Source: an uncultured Collinsella sp.
Lineage (GTDB): Bacteria > Actinomycetota > Coriobacteriia > Coriobacteriales > Coriobacteriaceae
Reading direction: 5' to 3'
DNA: 12,535 nt
Assembly: GCA_900544645.1 (NCBI GenBank)
Contig: UQWG01000051.1
Location: 1 to 12,535 of the forward strand
Part shown: positions 1 to 5,776 of the stretch, piece by piece
Position numbering within the stretch: position 1 is the first letter of the stretch
Layout: every line of letters starts with the position of its first letter
The notes under the pieces: generated by a model
Databases searched by the model: none
What the model was told of the DNA's origin: nothing
Seen by the model: the letters and a program-made list of their open reading frames with translations, nothing else
Made by a program: the position numbers and the translations under genes

Positions 1-819
1 ATGTCTGCAATCACTATTCTGCTTGTTGCGATTGTCGCGTTGCTTGCCGGTATGGAAGGCATTCTGGATGAGTTCCAGTTCCATCAGCCGCTCGTGGCAT
101 GCACGCTTATCGGTCTCGTAACCGGTCACCTTCAGGAGGGCATCCTCCTGGGCGGTTCGCTCCAGATGATGGCCCTTGGCTGGGCTAACGTTGGCGCCGC
201 TGTCGCGCCTGACGCCGCTCTGGCCTCGGTCGCTTCTTCGATCATCATGGTGCTCGCCCTCAACGGTGGCGCCACCGATTCGGCCAAGGCCGTTACCGCC
301 GCCATCGCCGTCGCCGTCCCGCTGTCGGTCGCTGGTCTGTTCCTGACCATGATCTGCCGTACCATTGCTACCGCTATCGCTCACGCCATGGACGGTTGCG
401 CCGAGAAGGGCGACTTCTCCGGCATCGAGCGCTGGCAGTATGCTGCCATCCTCATGCAGGGCCTTCGTATCGCCATCCCGGCAGTGCTTCTGTGCGTCAT
501 CCCGGCCGAGGCCGTTACCAACGCGCTTAACGCTATGCCCGACTGGCTGTCCGGCGGTATGGCTGTCGGCGGCGGCATGGTCGCTTCCGTCGGTTACGCC
601 ATGGTCATCAACATGATGGCCACCAAGGAGACCTGGCCGTTCTTCGTCCTCGGCTTTGTCCTTGCTGCCATCCCTCAGCTCACGCTGATCGCCCTTGGTC
701 TCATCGGCATCTCCCTTGCCCTCATCTACCTTGGCCTTAAGGATCTGGCCAAGCAGGGTGGCGGCATGGGCGGTGGCTCCGGCGACCCGCTCGGCGACAT
801 TCTGAACGATTACGAGTAG
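1..819 (+). CDS. manY: PTS mannose/fructose/sorbose-family EIIC permease
   Basis: Membrane subunit of a mannose-family phosphotransferase transporter. Together with EIID it forms the channel that carries a hexose inward while IIB phosphorylates it. The 272-residue protein is highly hydrophobic with several membrane segments. It carries the EII-Sor N-terminal signature GILDEFQFHQP at residues 20-30 and LGGSLQMMALGWANVGAAVAPDAA near 50-73, both characteristic of ManY-type proteins. The ATG is the first base of the window, and the protein begins where ManY relatives begin, so the gene looks complete although its ribosome binding site is out of view. EIID follows after a short gap, so the two are one operon; IIA and IIB genes are expected just upstream. 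The C-terminal tail is glycine-rich (GGGMGGGSG). Substrate cannot be read from sequence: mannose, glucose, fructose, sorbose or an amino sugar are all possible. Confidence 0.95.
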   Translation: MSAITILLVAIVALLAGMEGILDEFQFHQPLVACTLIGLVTGHLQEGILLGGSLQMMALGWANVGAAVAPDAALASVASSIIMVLALNGGATDSAKAVTAAIAVAVPLSVAGLFLTMICRTIATAIAHAMDGCAEKGDFSGIERWQYAAILMQGLRIAIPAVLLCVIPAEAVTNALNAMPDWLSGGMAVGGGMVASVGYAMVINMMATKETWPFFVLGFVLAAIPQLTLIALGLIGISLALIYLGLKDLAKQGGGMGGGSGDPLGDILNDYE

Positions 820-835
820 GAGGGGAGTGATACAT

Positions 836-1756
836 ATGGCAGAGAACAAGATTCAGCTCACCAAGGCTGACCGCAAGAAGGTTTGCTTCCGTCATCAGTT
901 CCTTCAGGGCTCGTGGAACTACGAGCGTATGCAGAACGGCGGCTGGTGCTTCGCAATGATCCCTGCGATCAAGAAGCTCTACACCAGCAAGGATGACCAG
1001 ATTGCCGCTCTTAAGCGCCACCTGGAGTTCTATAACACCCACCCCTATGTTTCCGCCCCCGTCATTGGCGTTACCCTCGCCCTCGAGGAGGAGCGCGCCA
1101 ACGGTGCTCCGATCGATGACGTCGCCATCCAGGGCGTTAAGGTCGGTATGATGGGCCCGCTCGCCGGCGTCGGTGACCCCGTCTTCTGGTTCACCCTTCG
1201 CCCGATTCTGGGCGCTCTGGGCGCTTCCCTGGCCCTGTCCGGCAGCATCGCCGGTCCGTTGCTGTTCTTCTTCGCGTGGAACATCATCCGTTACGCCTTC
1301 CTGTGGTACACGCAGGAGTTTGGCTACAAGGTCGGCTCCTCCATCGCCAAGGACCTCTCCGGTGGTCTGATGGGCAAGGTCACCGAGGGCGCTTCCATCC
1401 TGGGTATGTTCATCATCGGCGCCCTGGTCGAGCGCTGGGTGTCCATTTCCTTCACCCCGATCGTCTCCACGGTCAAGCAGTCTGCTGGCGCCTTTATCGA
1501 CTGGGCTAGCCTGCCCTCCGGTTCCGAGGGTATCAAGGAAGCGCTGACGATGTATAACTCCGTCGGTGCTACCGCCCTTGATCAGATGAAGGTCACCACG
1601 CTTCAGGCCAACCTCGATCAGCTCATCCCCGGCCTTGCCGCCGTGTGCCTGACCCTGCTGGTCTGCAAGCTCCTCAAGAAGAAGGTCAGCCCGATCGTCA
1701 TCATCCTGGCTCTCTTCGCCGTCGGCATCATCGGTCGCTTCTGCGGCTTCATGTAA
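836..1756 (+). CDS. manZ: PTS mannose/fructose/sorbose-family EIID
   Basis: Second membrane subunit of the mannose-type PTS transporter, partner of the EIIC just upstream. The 306-residue protein shows the EIID hallmarks: FLQGSWNYERMQNGGW and MIPAIKKLY near the N terminus, HLEFYNTHPYVSAPVIGVTLALEEE next, then the conserved KVGMMGPLAGVGDPVFW segment and the TEGASILGMFIIGALVERW helix. C-terminal hydrophobic segments anchor it. I chose the ATG at 836 because the AGGAGGGG stretch at 818-825, which overlaps the EIIC stop codon, fits it; an in-frame GTG at 827 lies too close to that stretch. The 16-nt gap to EIIC indicates one transcript. A terminator at 1813-1860 closes the transporter part of the operon. 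Codon use is strongly biased towards C-ending codons, as in highly expressed genes. Confidence 0.95.
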   Translation: MAENKIQLTKADRKKVCFRHQFLQGSWNYERMQNGGWCFAMIPAIKKLYTSKDDQIAALKRHLEFYNTHPYVSAPVIGVTLALEEERANGAPIDDVAIQGVKVGMMGPLAGVGDPVFWFTLRPILGALGASLALSGSIAGPLLFFFAWNIIRYAFLWYTQEFGYKVGSSIAKDLSGGLMGKVTEGASILGMFIIGALVERWVSISFTPIVSTVKQSAGAFIDWASLPSGSEGIKEALTMYNSVGATALDQMKVTTLQANLDQLIPGLAAVCLTLLVCKLLKKKVSPIVIILALFAVGIIGRFCGFM

Positions 1757-1812
1757 GCACGCTTCGGCTTAAGACCGAGAATTGCTAGGCAAGGGCTTTT
1801 GAGCCATTGAAA

Positions 1813-1860
1813 CGGACCGCACCCGGTGGGTACACTGGATGCGGTCCGATTGTTTTATTT
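1813..1860 (+). terminator. Factor-independent terminator between EIID and the DUF956 gene
   Basis: A perfect 9-bp GC-rich stem (1813-1821 with 1840-1848) is followed by ATTGTTTTATTT. It lies 56 nt after the EIID stop, and its T-rich tail abuts the GGAGGG ribosome binding site of the next gene at 1861-1866. It either ends the PTS transcript or attenuates transcription into the DUF956 gene. Confidence 0.8.
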
Positions 1861-1876
1861 GGAGGGCGAGGCGCGC

Positions 1877-2275
1877 ATGGCGCAATCTCAGAACAGCACG
1901 GTCGATCTGGCAACGCCGGCAACCTGCCTGATGGGGCTTACCAGCCACGGTAACGTGATGGTGGGCAATAAGGCGTTCGAGTATTACAACGAGCGCAATC
2001 CCGAGGATTATATTCAAATCCCGTGGGACGAGGTCGACTATATTGCCGCCGAGGTTTTACGCGGCACCAAGAAGATCACGCGTTTTGCCATCTTCACCAA
2101 GGACAACGGTCACTTTACGTTTTCGACGCGCGACGACAAAGAGACGTTGCGCGCGGTCCGCAAGTACGTCGACGAGGATAAGCTTGTGCGTTCGCCCGAC
2201 TTTATCGATGTGACGGCCAAGGGCGCCAAGAGCATCCCCTCCGTTATCAAAAACCTCTTCCACAAAGGCGACTAG
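1877..2275 (+). CDS. manO: DUF956 family protein (ManO-like), companion of mannose PTS
   Basis: Small 132-residue soluble protein of the DUF956 family, which is found almost only beside mannose-family PTS genes and is called ManO in some Gram-positive man operons. Its biochemical role is not established; a regulatory or modulating role on the transporter is assumed from gene neighbourhood. Visible family features are GLTSHGNVMVGNKAFEYYNERN (about residues 21-42), the QIPWDEVDYIAAEVL segment, and FAIFTKDNGHFTFSTRD. No signal peptide or membrane segment is seen. The start at 1877 is set by GGAGGG at 1861-1866 with 10-nt spacing; an upstream in-frame GTG at 1826 lies inside the terminator hairpin and is rejected. 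The gene is separated from EIID by that terminator, so its expression may depend on read-through, and a second terminator follows its stop codon. Confidence 0.88.
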   Translation: MAQSQNSTVDLATPATCLMGLTSHGNVMVGNKAFEYYNERNPEDYIQIPWDEVDYIAAEVLRGTKKITRFAIFTKDNGHFTFSTRDDKETLRAVRKYVDEDKLVRSPDFIDVTAKGAKSIPSVIKNLFHKGD

Positions 2276-2293
2276 TCGTCTGCGATAGATGGC

Positions 2294-2343
2294 GGAAAAT
2301 GCATCCCGGAATTCGTTCTCATTCCGGGATGCATTTTCCTTTT
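2294..2343 (+). terminator. Strong terminator after the DUF956 gene
   Basis: A perfect 19-bp inverted repeat (2294-2312 with 2321-2339) has an 8-nt loop and is followed by TTTT at 2340-2343. It begins 18 nt after the DUF956 stop. The A-rich left flank gives partial bidirectional potential, but the nearest gene on the other side is on the same strand. Confidence 0.92.
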
Positions 2344-2453
2344 GAGCGCCAGTTGGGAAAGCTTGTCCCATTTTTTAGCCGAATACCGGGATGGAATTTC
2401 CCTTACATGTGGTTAGAGGAAACCCCATCCCATTATTTTGCGTTATTCTGGGT

Positions 2454-2459
2454 TATAAT
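2454..2459 (+). promoter_or_regulatory. TATAAT -10 hexamer upstream of the tRNA leader hairpins
   Basis: A consensus TATAAT lies in an AT-rich stretch between the DUF956 terminator and the tRNA. No convincing -35 hexamer is seen at 16-18 nt spacing. Transcription from here would start near 2466 and immediately transcribe the hairpin at 2472-2509. The gene-free interval 2344-2567 otherwise holds only the two hairpins listed separately. Confidence 0.35.
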
Positions 2460-2471
2460 TTTCCGTTATTG

Positions 2472-2509
2472 AGAAGGCTCTACGGCGATAATTCGCTGCA
2501 GAGCCTTCT
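2472..2509 (+). other. Hairpin (10-bp stem) upstream of tRNA-Arg
   Basis: AGAAGGCTCT at 2472-2481 is perfectly complementary to 2500-2509, enclosing an 18-nt loop. The stem is followed by only TT then GATGA, so it is a weak terminator at best. It may be a leader structure or a processing signal for the downstream tRNA. Confidence 0.45.
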
Positions 2510-2516
2510 TGATGAG

Positions 2517-2537
2517 TGGCCATGCGCTACATGGCCA
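2517..2537 (+). repeat. Short inverted repeat TGGCCATG/CATGGCCA
   Basis: Perfect 8-bp arms at 2517-2524 and 2530-2537 enclose a 5-nt loop. It sits 15 nt before the TACACT hexamer at 2552-2557, a possible -10 for the tRNA. It could be an operator or an RNA hairpin; nothing in the sequence decides which. Confidence 0.4.
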
Positions 2538-2567
2538 AGGGGCAAATCTGCTACACTAGTACAACAT

Positions 2568-2643
2568 GCCTCCGTAGCTCAGGGGATAGAGCACCGCTCT
2601 CCTAAAGCGGGTGTCGACGGTTCGAATCCGCCCGGGGGCACCA
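2568..2643 (+). tRNA. trnR-CCU: tRNA-Arg, anticodon CCU
   Basis: A complete 76-nt cloverleaf with encoded CCA. The acceptor GCCTCCG pairs with CGGGGGC (one G-U). The D stem is GCTC/GAGC. The anticodon stem CCGCT/AGCGG holds the loop CTCCTAA, giving anticodon CCU, which reads the arginine codon AGG. The variable loop is 5 nt, the T loop is TTCGAAT, and the discriminator is A. The T stem (GACGG with CCGCC) contains one A-C mismatch at the second pair. A possible promoter hexamer TACACT at 2552-2557, preceded by TG, lies about 10 nt upstream. A terminator follows at 2653-2680. The 3' 23 nt are duplicated at 5796-5818, so this gene is the likely insertion target of the following cassette. Confidence 0.96.
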
Positions 2644-2652
2644 GGGAATATG

Positions 2653-2680
2653 ACGGCGTCGCGGGAGCGGCGCCGTTTCT
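2653..2680 (+). terminator. Terminator downstream of tRNA-Arg
   Basis: ACGGCG (2653-2658) pairs with CGCCGT (2671-2676), followed by TTCT. The stem is only 6 bp but fully GC-rich and lies 9 nt after the tRNA CCA end. The same structure recurs at 5828-5857 in the duplicated copy, there with a better run of five T residues. Confidence 0.6.
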
Positions 2681-2697
2681 GGTTTGCGGGGGCCGCC

Positions 2698-2723
2698 GGC
2701 GGATTCGGGCCGTCGACACCCGC
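2698..2723 (-). repeat. Inverted partial copy of tRNA-Arg (anticodon-stem 3' side through T arm)
   Basis: Read on the minus strand these 26 nt match tRNA positions 2607-2632 at 24 of 26 bases; only the TT of the T loop reads CC. The two segments could form a 26-bp hairpin around the terminator, or the copy could be a relic of an inverted tRNA-derived element. A more diverged version is at 5873-5898. Confidence 0.75.
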
Positions 2724-2851
2724 GTCACCAATTGCGTCTAGAGCCCTCCGGTAGAGCGTCCAAGCCCTAAAGCCCAGTTGATGCTACGGGGTTTAGAGGC
2801 GGACTGAAGCAAGGGGAAGACATGTCCGCTCGGGGTGATAGACTAACGCTG

Positions 2852-2876
2852 TGGTAAATACAGGACAGTTTGACCG
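2852..2876 (+). promoter_or_regulatory. Putative promoter and autoregulatory operator of the methyltransferase gene
   Basis: TGGTAAATA at 2852-2860 resembles an extended -10 element, which would place the transcription start near 2867. An imperfect palindrome AGGACAGTTTGACCG at 2862-2876 overlaps that start and ends 24 nt before the methyltransferase ATG. Half-sites GGACA and GGTCA differ at one base. It resembles the 15-bp regulatory palindrome (AGGACAAATTGTCCT, recalled from memory) that the HTH of the SsoII-type methyltransferase binds to repress its own gene. Upstream, 2739-2851 holds no gene and no clear -35. Confidence 0.4.
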
Positions 2877-2900
2877 TTTTTCAACCAAGATAGGCGTCCC

Positions 2901-4049
2901 ATGCAACTAAATGCAGCTGATATAGCGCAAAAGAGAATTGACCTCGGCCTCACCCAAAAGGAGTTCGCCGCCGCCCTTGGTATGGGCTCGTCTGGCGAAC
3001 GCACCGTTCGGCGCTGGGAGTCTGGGGATACTAGTCCAACGGCGGCTGAATGCGCCTTTATCGCATCGCTCGATGCGGGGGCTCCATTTGACCAAGGGGA
3101 GCGCAGCGACGCGCCTTTTACCTTCTGCGATCTCTTCGCGGGCATCGGCGGTATACGAATGCCGTTCCAAGAGCTTGGCGGTAGGTGCGTCTTCTCTTGC
3201 GAGTGGGATAAGTTCGCCCAGAAAACCTACCGGATGAACTATGGAGAGACCCCGGCGGGCGACATCCGTCAGGTCGCATCAAACGATATACCGGACTTCG
3301 ATGTCCTGCTCGCAGGCTTTCCTTGTCAGCCATTCTCCCTTGCAGGCGTTTCGAAGAAGCAATCTTTGGGGAGACCCACCGGCTTTGAGGATAAAACGCA
3401 GGGAACCCTCTTTTTCGAGGTCGCTCGCATCATACGCGACAAGCGTCCGAAGGCCTTCTTGCTTGAGAACGTTAAGAACCTTACGAGTCACGACGGCGGG
3501 AAGACCTTCAAGGTCATACGACAGACGCTTGAGGAGGACCTTGGATACCATATTTTCTGGAAAGTGCTTGATTCAAAAAACTGGACGTGCCAGCACAGGG
3601 AGCGCATCTACATCGTGGGGTTCAGGGAGGAAGTTCCCTTCTCGTGGGATGACCTTGAGGTGCCGGGACCGGGACATACGCTAGGGGAAATCCTCGAAGA
3701 GCAACCAAACGAACGCTACACCATTTCGGATAAGCTATGGGCCTATCTGCGCGCCTATCGCGAAAAGCATGAGGCGGCGGGCCACGGCTTTGGATACTCG
3801 ATGGTCGGCCCAGAGGACACGACAAGGACGCTTTCCGCCCGGTACCACAAGGATGGCAGCGAGATTCTGGTCGGGCAGGAAGGAAAAAACCCTCGTAAAC
3901 TCACTCCCCGCGAATGCGCGCGCCTGCAAGGATTTCCCGATGAGTTCATCATCCCGGTGTCGGATACTCAGGCATACAAGCAGTTCGGCAACTCCGTGAC
4001 CGTGCCGGTCGTGCGCTCGGTCGCGAAGTTGATGATGGAGGTGTTCTAG
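2901..4049 (+). CDS. DNA (cytosine-5-)-methyltransferase, Dcm/M.EcoRII type, with N-terminal HTH
   Basis: Transfers a methyl group from S-adenosylmethionine to cytosine C5, protecting host DNA from the endonuclease encoded next. The 382-residue protein starts with an XRE-type helix-turn-helix (about residues 4-55: ADIAQKRIDLGLTQKEFAAA, then RTVRRWESG). The catalytic domain follows with motif I DLFAGIGG at 77-84, motif IV FPCQPFSLAG with catalytic C142, motif VI ENV at 189-191, motif VIII QHRERIYIVGF from 231, motif IX LTPRECARLQGF from 334, and motif X QAYKQFGNSV from 357. TRTLSARYHKDGSEIL in the target-recognition region closely resembles M.EcoRII, suggesting CCWGG or a related site such as CCNGG. 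The ATG at 2901 has a poor ribosome binding site but keeps the HTH whole. ATA and AGG codons are frequent compared with the PTS genes, consistent with transfer. The HTH makes autorepression likely. Confidence 0.95.
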   Translation: MQLNAADIAQKRIDLGLTQKEFAAALGMGSSGERTVRRWESGDTSPTAAECAFIASLDAGAPFDQGERSDAPFTFCDLFAGIGGIRMPFQELGGRCVFSCEWDKFAQKTYRMNYGETPAGDIRQVASNDIPDFDVLLAGFPCQPFSLAGVSKKQSLGRPTGFEDKTQGTLFFEVARIIRDKRPKAFLLENVKNLTSHDGGKTFKVIRQTLEEDLGYHIFWKVLDSKNWTCQHRERIYIVGFREEVPFSWDDLEVPGPGHTLGEILEEQPNERYTISDKLWAYLRAYREKHEAAGHGFGYSMVGPEDTTRTLSARYHKDGSEILVGQEGKNPRKLTPRECARLQGFPDEFIIPVSDTQAYKQFGNSVTVPVVRSVAKLMMEVF

Positions 4050-4050
4050 G

Positions 4051-5265
4051 ATGGACTATGGAGTACTTGGCGCGTATTTTGACGGTGCTGTCGCGAAAAC
4101 CCTCGCGGGCGTTGACATCATGGGGGCCAATGAAAGCCACCAGCACGAATTCAACGGCGTGGGGCCTTTGCGCGCGCTTTTCGGAGACGATGACATAAAG
4201 GGGATGCGAACTACCTTCGCATATCTCGATGATGGTGCAGACCCTATATTCGACCATGGTTATACCACTTGGTACGACGCCCGCAGGAAGCATCCAACTA
4301 GAACTGAGTATAGGCTCTACTACAACGATAATGCTGCCATGGGCATGGCCCGTCCGGGCGACCTCATGGTTTTGGCCCTACACGAAGCCAAGGAGGTCGT
4401 AATCCTATTTGCCCGAGCGGGGAGTACGGCGGAATCTCAAGTTCGCTGGCTCTTCGCGCTCGACGGGGTTGGCGAGAAGGGTTTTACGCCCTCTGCTCGG
4501 GAGGATACGCGCATCACGTCGATCGCCGCAAGGATTTTGGAGTCCATCGGCATCGAAGTTAGCATGCCGATCGCAGCGGAGAACTTCCTCGACGGTATGA
4601 TCGAGAAATTCGGCGAGTCCTTCCCCAAAGGGGCAGACTTCTCAGCCTACTCAGCTTCCACCCTTGGAAAGCTCGATTGGACGGGCGACCCGGATGGCTG
4701 CTTGGTCGCTTGTTACGAACGCGAAGAGATGCTGTTCCGCGTCTTCGAGCGGCATCTCTTGGAGCGCGACCTCGCGCCATACCTTGGCTCGGCGCTTGAT
4801 GTTGATGGCGTGCTGCGCACCACTATGTCGGCCTTCCAGCGCCGCAAGTCCCGTGCGGGGACGGCGTTCGAGAATCAACTCTCGATGCTATTCGATGCTA
4901 GGGGCATACGCTACTCGGCGCAGAAATACACCGAGGGCAAATCAAAGCCGGATTTCATCTTTCCCTCTATTGACGATTACCACGACCCCAAGTTCCCTGT
5001 CGCTCGACTGACGATGCTCGGTGCCAAGACAACCATCAAGGAGCGTTGGCGTCAGGTGCTTGATGAGGCTGACAGAATCGAGGACAAGCATCTTGTAACA
5101 CTTGAGCCCGCCGTAAGTGAGGATTACACACGAGCTATGGCTAAGGACAGGCTCAGCCTCGTTGTGCCCTCATCGCTGTTCGAAACCTACACGCCCGCGC
5201 AAAGGGAATGGCTCATGAGCGTCAACGACTTCTGCAGGCTGGTAGAAGCCCGACAGCACGAGTAG
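4051..5265 (+). CDS. Type II restriction endonuclease, EcoRII-like
   Basis: Cleaves unmethylated copies of the site protected by the upstream methyltransferase. The 404-residue length matches EcoRII. The C-terminal half aligns closely with the EcoRII catalytic domain: RRKSRAGTAFE (264-274), TEGKSKPDFIFP with D301, GAKTTIKERWRQVL with K326, and DEADRIEDKHLVTL. E274, D301 and K326 are the expected PD-(D/E)XK metal-binding and catalytic residues, comparable to D299 and K324 of EcoRII by my recall. The N-terminal part (about 1-150), with GANESHQHEFNG at 25-36 followed by ALFG, resembles the B3-like effector-binding domain of EcoRII, so the enzyme is probably type IIE, needing two sites. The ATG lies one base after the methyltransferase stop; GGAGGT at 4037-4042 inside that gene is the ribosome binding site, implying translational coupling. 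A terminator follows. Confidence 0.93.
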   Translation: MDYGVLGAYFDGAVAKTLAGVDIMGANESHQHEFNGVGPLRALFGDDDIKGMRTTFAYLDDGADPIFDHGYTTWYDARRKHPTRTEYRLYYNDNAAMGMARPGDLMVLALHEAKEVVILFARAGSTAESQVRWLFALDGVGEKGFTPSAREDTRITSIAARILESIGIEVSMPIAAENFLDGMIEKFGESFPKGADFSAYSASTLGKLDWTGDPDGCLVACYEREEMLFRVFERHLLERDLAPYLGSALDVDGVLRTTMSAFQRRKSRAGTAFENQLSMLFDARGIRYSAQKYTEGKSKPDFIFPSIDDYHDPKFPVARLTMLGAKTTIKERWRQVLDEADRIEDKHLVTLEPAVSEDYTRAMAKDRLSLVVPSSLFETYTPAQREWLMSVNDFCRLVEARQHE

Positions 5266-5290
5266 AACCACGAGACGTTTTTTAGAAATG

Positions 5291-5327
5291 AGGCCGGAGA
5301 CCAGTTGAGTCTCCGGTCTTCTTTTTT
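5291..5327 (+). terminator. Terminator of the restriction-modification operon
   Basis: An 11-bp stem with one G-T pair (5291-5301 with 5309-5319) has a 7-nt loop and ends in TCTTTTTT. It lies 25 nt after the endonuclease stop. On the minus strand it is read through as coding sequence by the truncated ATPase frame, which shows that the ATPase frame is not natural there. Confidence 0.9.
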
Positions 5328-5334
5328 CACTCGC

Positions 5335-5502
5335 AACAGATTCGTCGATCACGAGGTGGGATTTGTATTTGGACTGCGCAAATTCTTGGGCAAGGGTGCT
5401 TTTTCCAACGCGGCGGGCCCCCTCGAGCATGATGGCTCGGGATCCATTGCTCGCTTTCCAATCGAGGAGTTTATTGTAGGCCGTACGTCTGAATACTGAC
5501 AT
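5335..5502 (-). pseudogene. 5' remnant of an AAA ATPase (DUF4143-type)
   Basis: Read on the minus strand from ATG at 5502, about 55 residues resemble the N terminus of the ATP-binding proteins that pair an AAA domain with DUF4143: MSVFRRTAYNKLLDWKA, then the Walker A motif GARRVGKS in MLEGARRVGKSTLAQEF, then YKSHLVID. Intact members are roughly 400 residues and continue with a DFS-type segment, Walker B and a C-terminal DUF4143 domain. Here the similarity stops near 5335 and the frame runs on through the endonuclease terminator and 3' end to a stop at 5170, giving nonsense sequence. The gene is therefore a truncated stub, cut where the restriction-modification module begins. An in-frame ATG at 5559 exists but lies within the repeat array, so 5502 is preferred. 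Family function is not firmly known. Confidence 0.75.
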
Positions 5503-5525
5503 GATTGCCCAATCTAGCTGCTGTA

Positions 5526-5610
5526 TACACGAAATGGGAAGTGTGGTTTCCTGATTCAATACACGAAATGGGAAGTATATACAGGCCCTTTTCTACACGA
5601 AATGGGAAGT
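5526..5610 (-). repeat. Three 17-bp direct repeats at 34-bp period upstream of the ATPase remnant
   Basis: TACACGAAATGGGAAGT occurs identically at 5526-5542, 5560-5576 and 5594-5610. Start-to-start distances are 34 and 34 bp, so repeats and 17-bp spacers have equal length and all three lie on about the same face of the helix every three turns or so. The nearest unit is 24 bp upstream of the ATPase start on the minus strand (there read as ACTTCCCATTTCGTGTA). The placement suggests binding sites for a regulator or for the ATPase system itself. The spacers are unrelated to each other. Confidence 0.85.
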
Positions 5611-5751
5611 GCGGGTACCGCTGGAGCTTGTTGGGATAGATGGAGCGCATGTGTTGCGTCGCTCAGGTATGCTCATATGTGCCTAGAGTTTCACATGCCG
5701 AGAAAGGTTGATGGCTGCCATATCCACATACCAAAACACGGAGCGCTCAGC

Positions 5752-5776
5752 GCCGTCGACACCCGCGTCACCAATT
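5752..5776 (+). repeat. Third partial copy of the repeat flank, next to a G-run
   Basis: These 25 nt are identical to 2709-2733 in the left repeat (core CCGTCGACACCCGCGTCACC). They sit immediately before the right repeat copy, separated by 19 nt that contain the palindrome CCCCGCGGGG and a run of eight G (5784-5791). This looks like a recombination scar. From 5611 to 5751 no gene, repeat or RNA is recognised. Confidence 0.7.

Larger units (their letters stand above)
2621..2738 (+). repeat. Left copy of 118-bp direct repeat (attL-like, tRNA-Arg 3' end)
   Basis: The repeat starts at TTCGAAT in the tRNA T loop and runs through the tRNA 3' end, CCA, terminator and downstream flank. It aligns without gaps to 5796-5913, a constant offset of 3175 bp. 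By eye there are 9 mismatches in 118; the first 43 bp are identical. Identity over the tRNA 3' end is the classic footprint of a tyrosine-recombinase attachment site, but no integrase gene lies between the copies. Confidence 0.85.

Noticed and set aside
1826..1876. Upstream GTG start for the DUF956 protein
   Set aside because: The GTG lies inside the terminator hairpin and adds 17 residues not found in the family; GGAGGG supports the ATG at 1877.
2391..2741. 116-residue plus-strand open frame covering the tRNA
   Set aside because: Its middle is a translation of the tRNA itself, and it crosses two hairpins and a terminator; no family is recognisable.
2767..2829. Weak inverted repeats (CTAAAGCCC/GGGGTTTAG and GCGGAC/GTCCGC) before the methyltransferase
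   Set aside because: Short or imperfect stems with long loops and no T-run; not distinguishable from chance in GC-rich sequence.
5526..5610. Regular repeats considered as a small CRISPR array
   Set aside because: Repeats and spacers are 17 bp each, shorter than any usual CRISPR unit. Only three copies exist, there is no repeat dyad symmetry and no cas gene is nearby.
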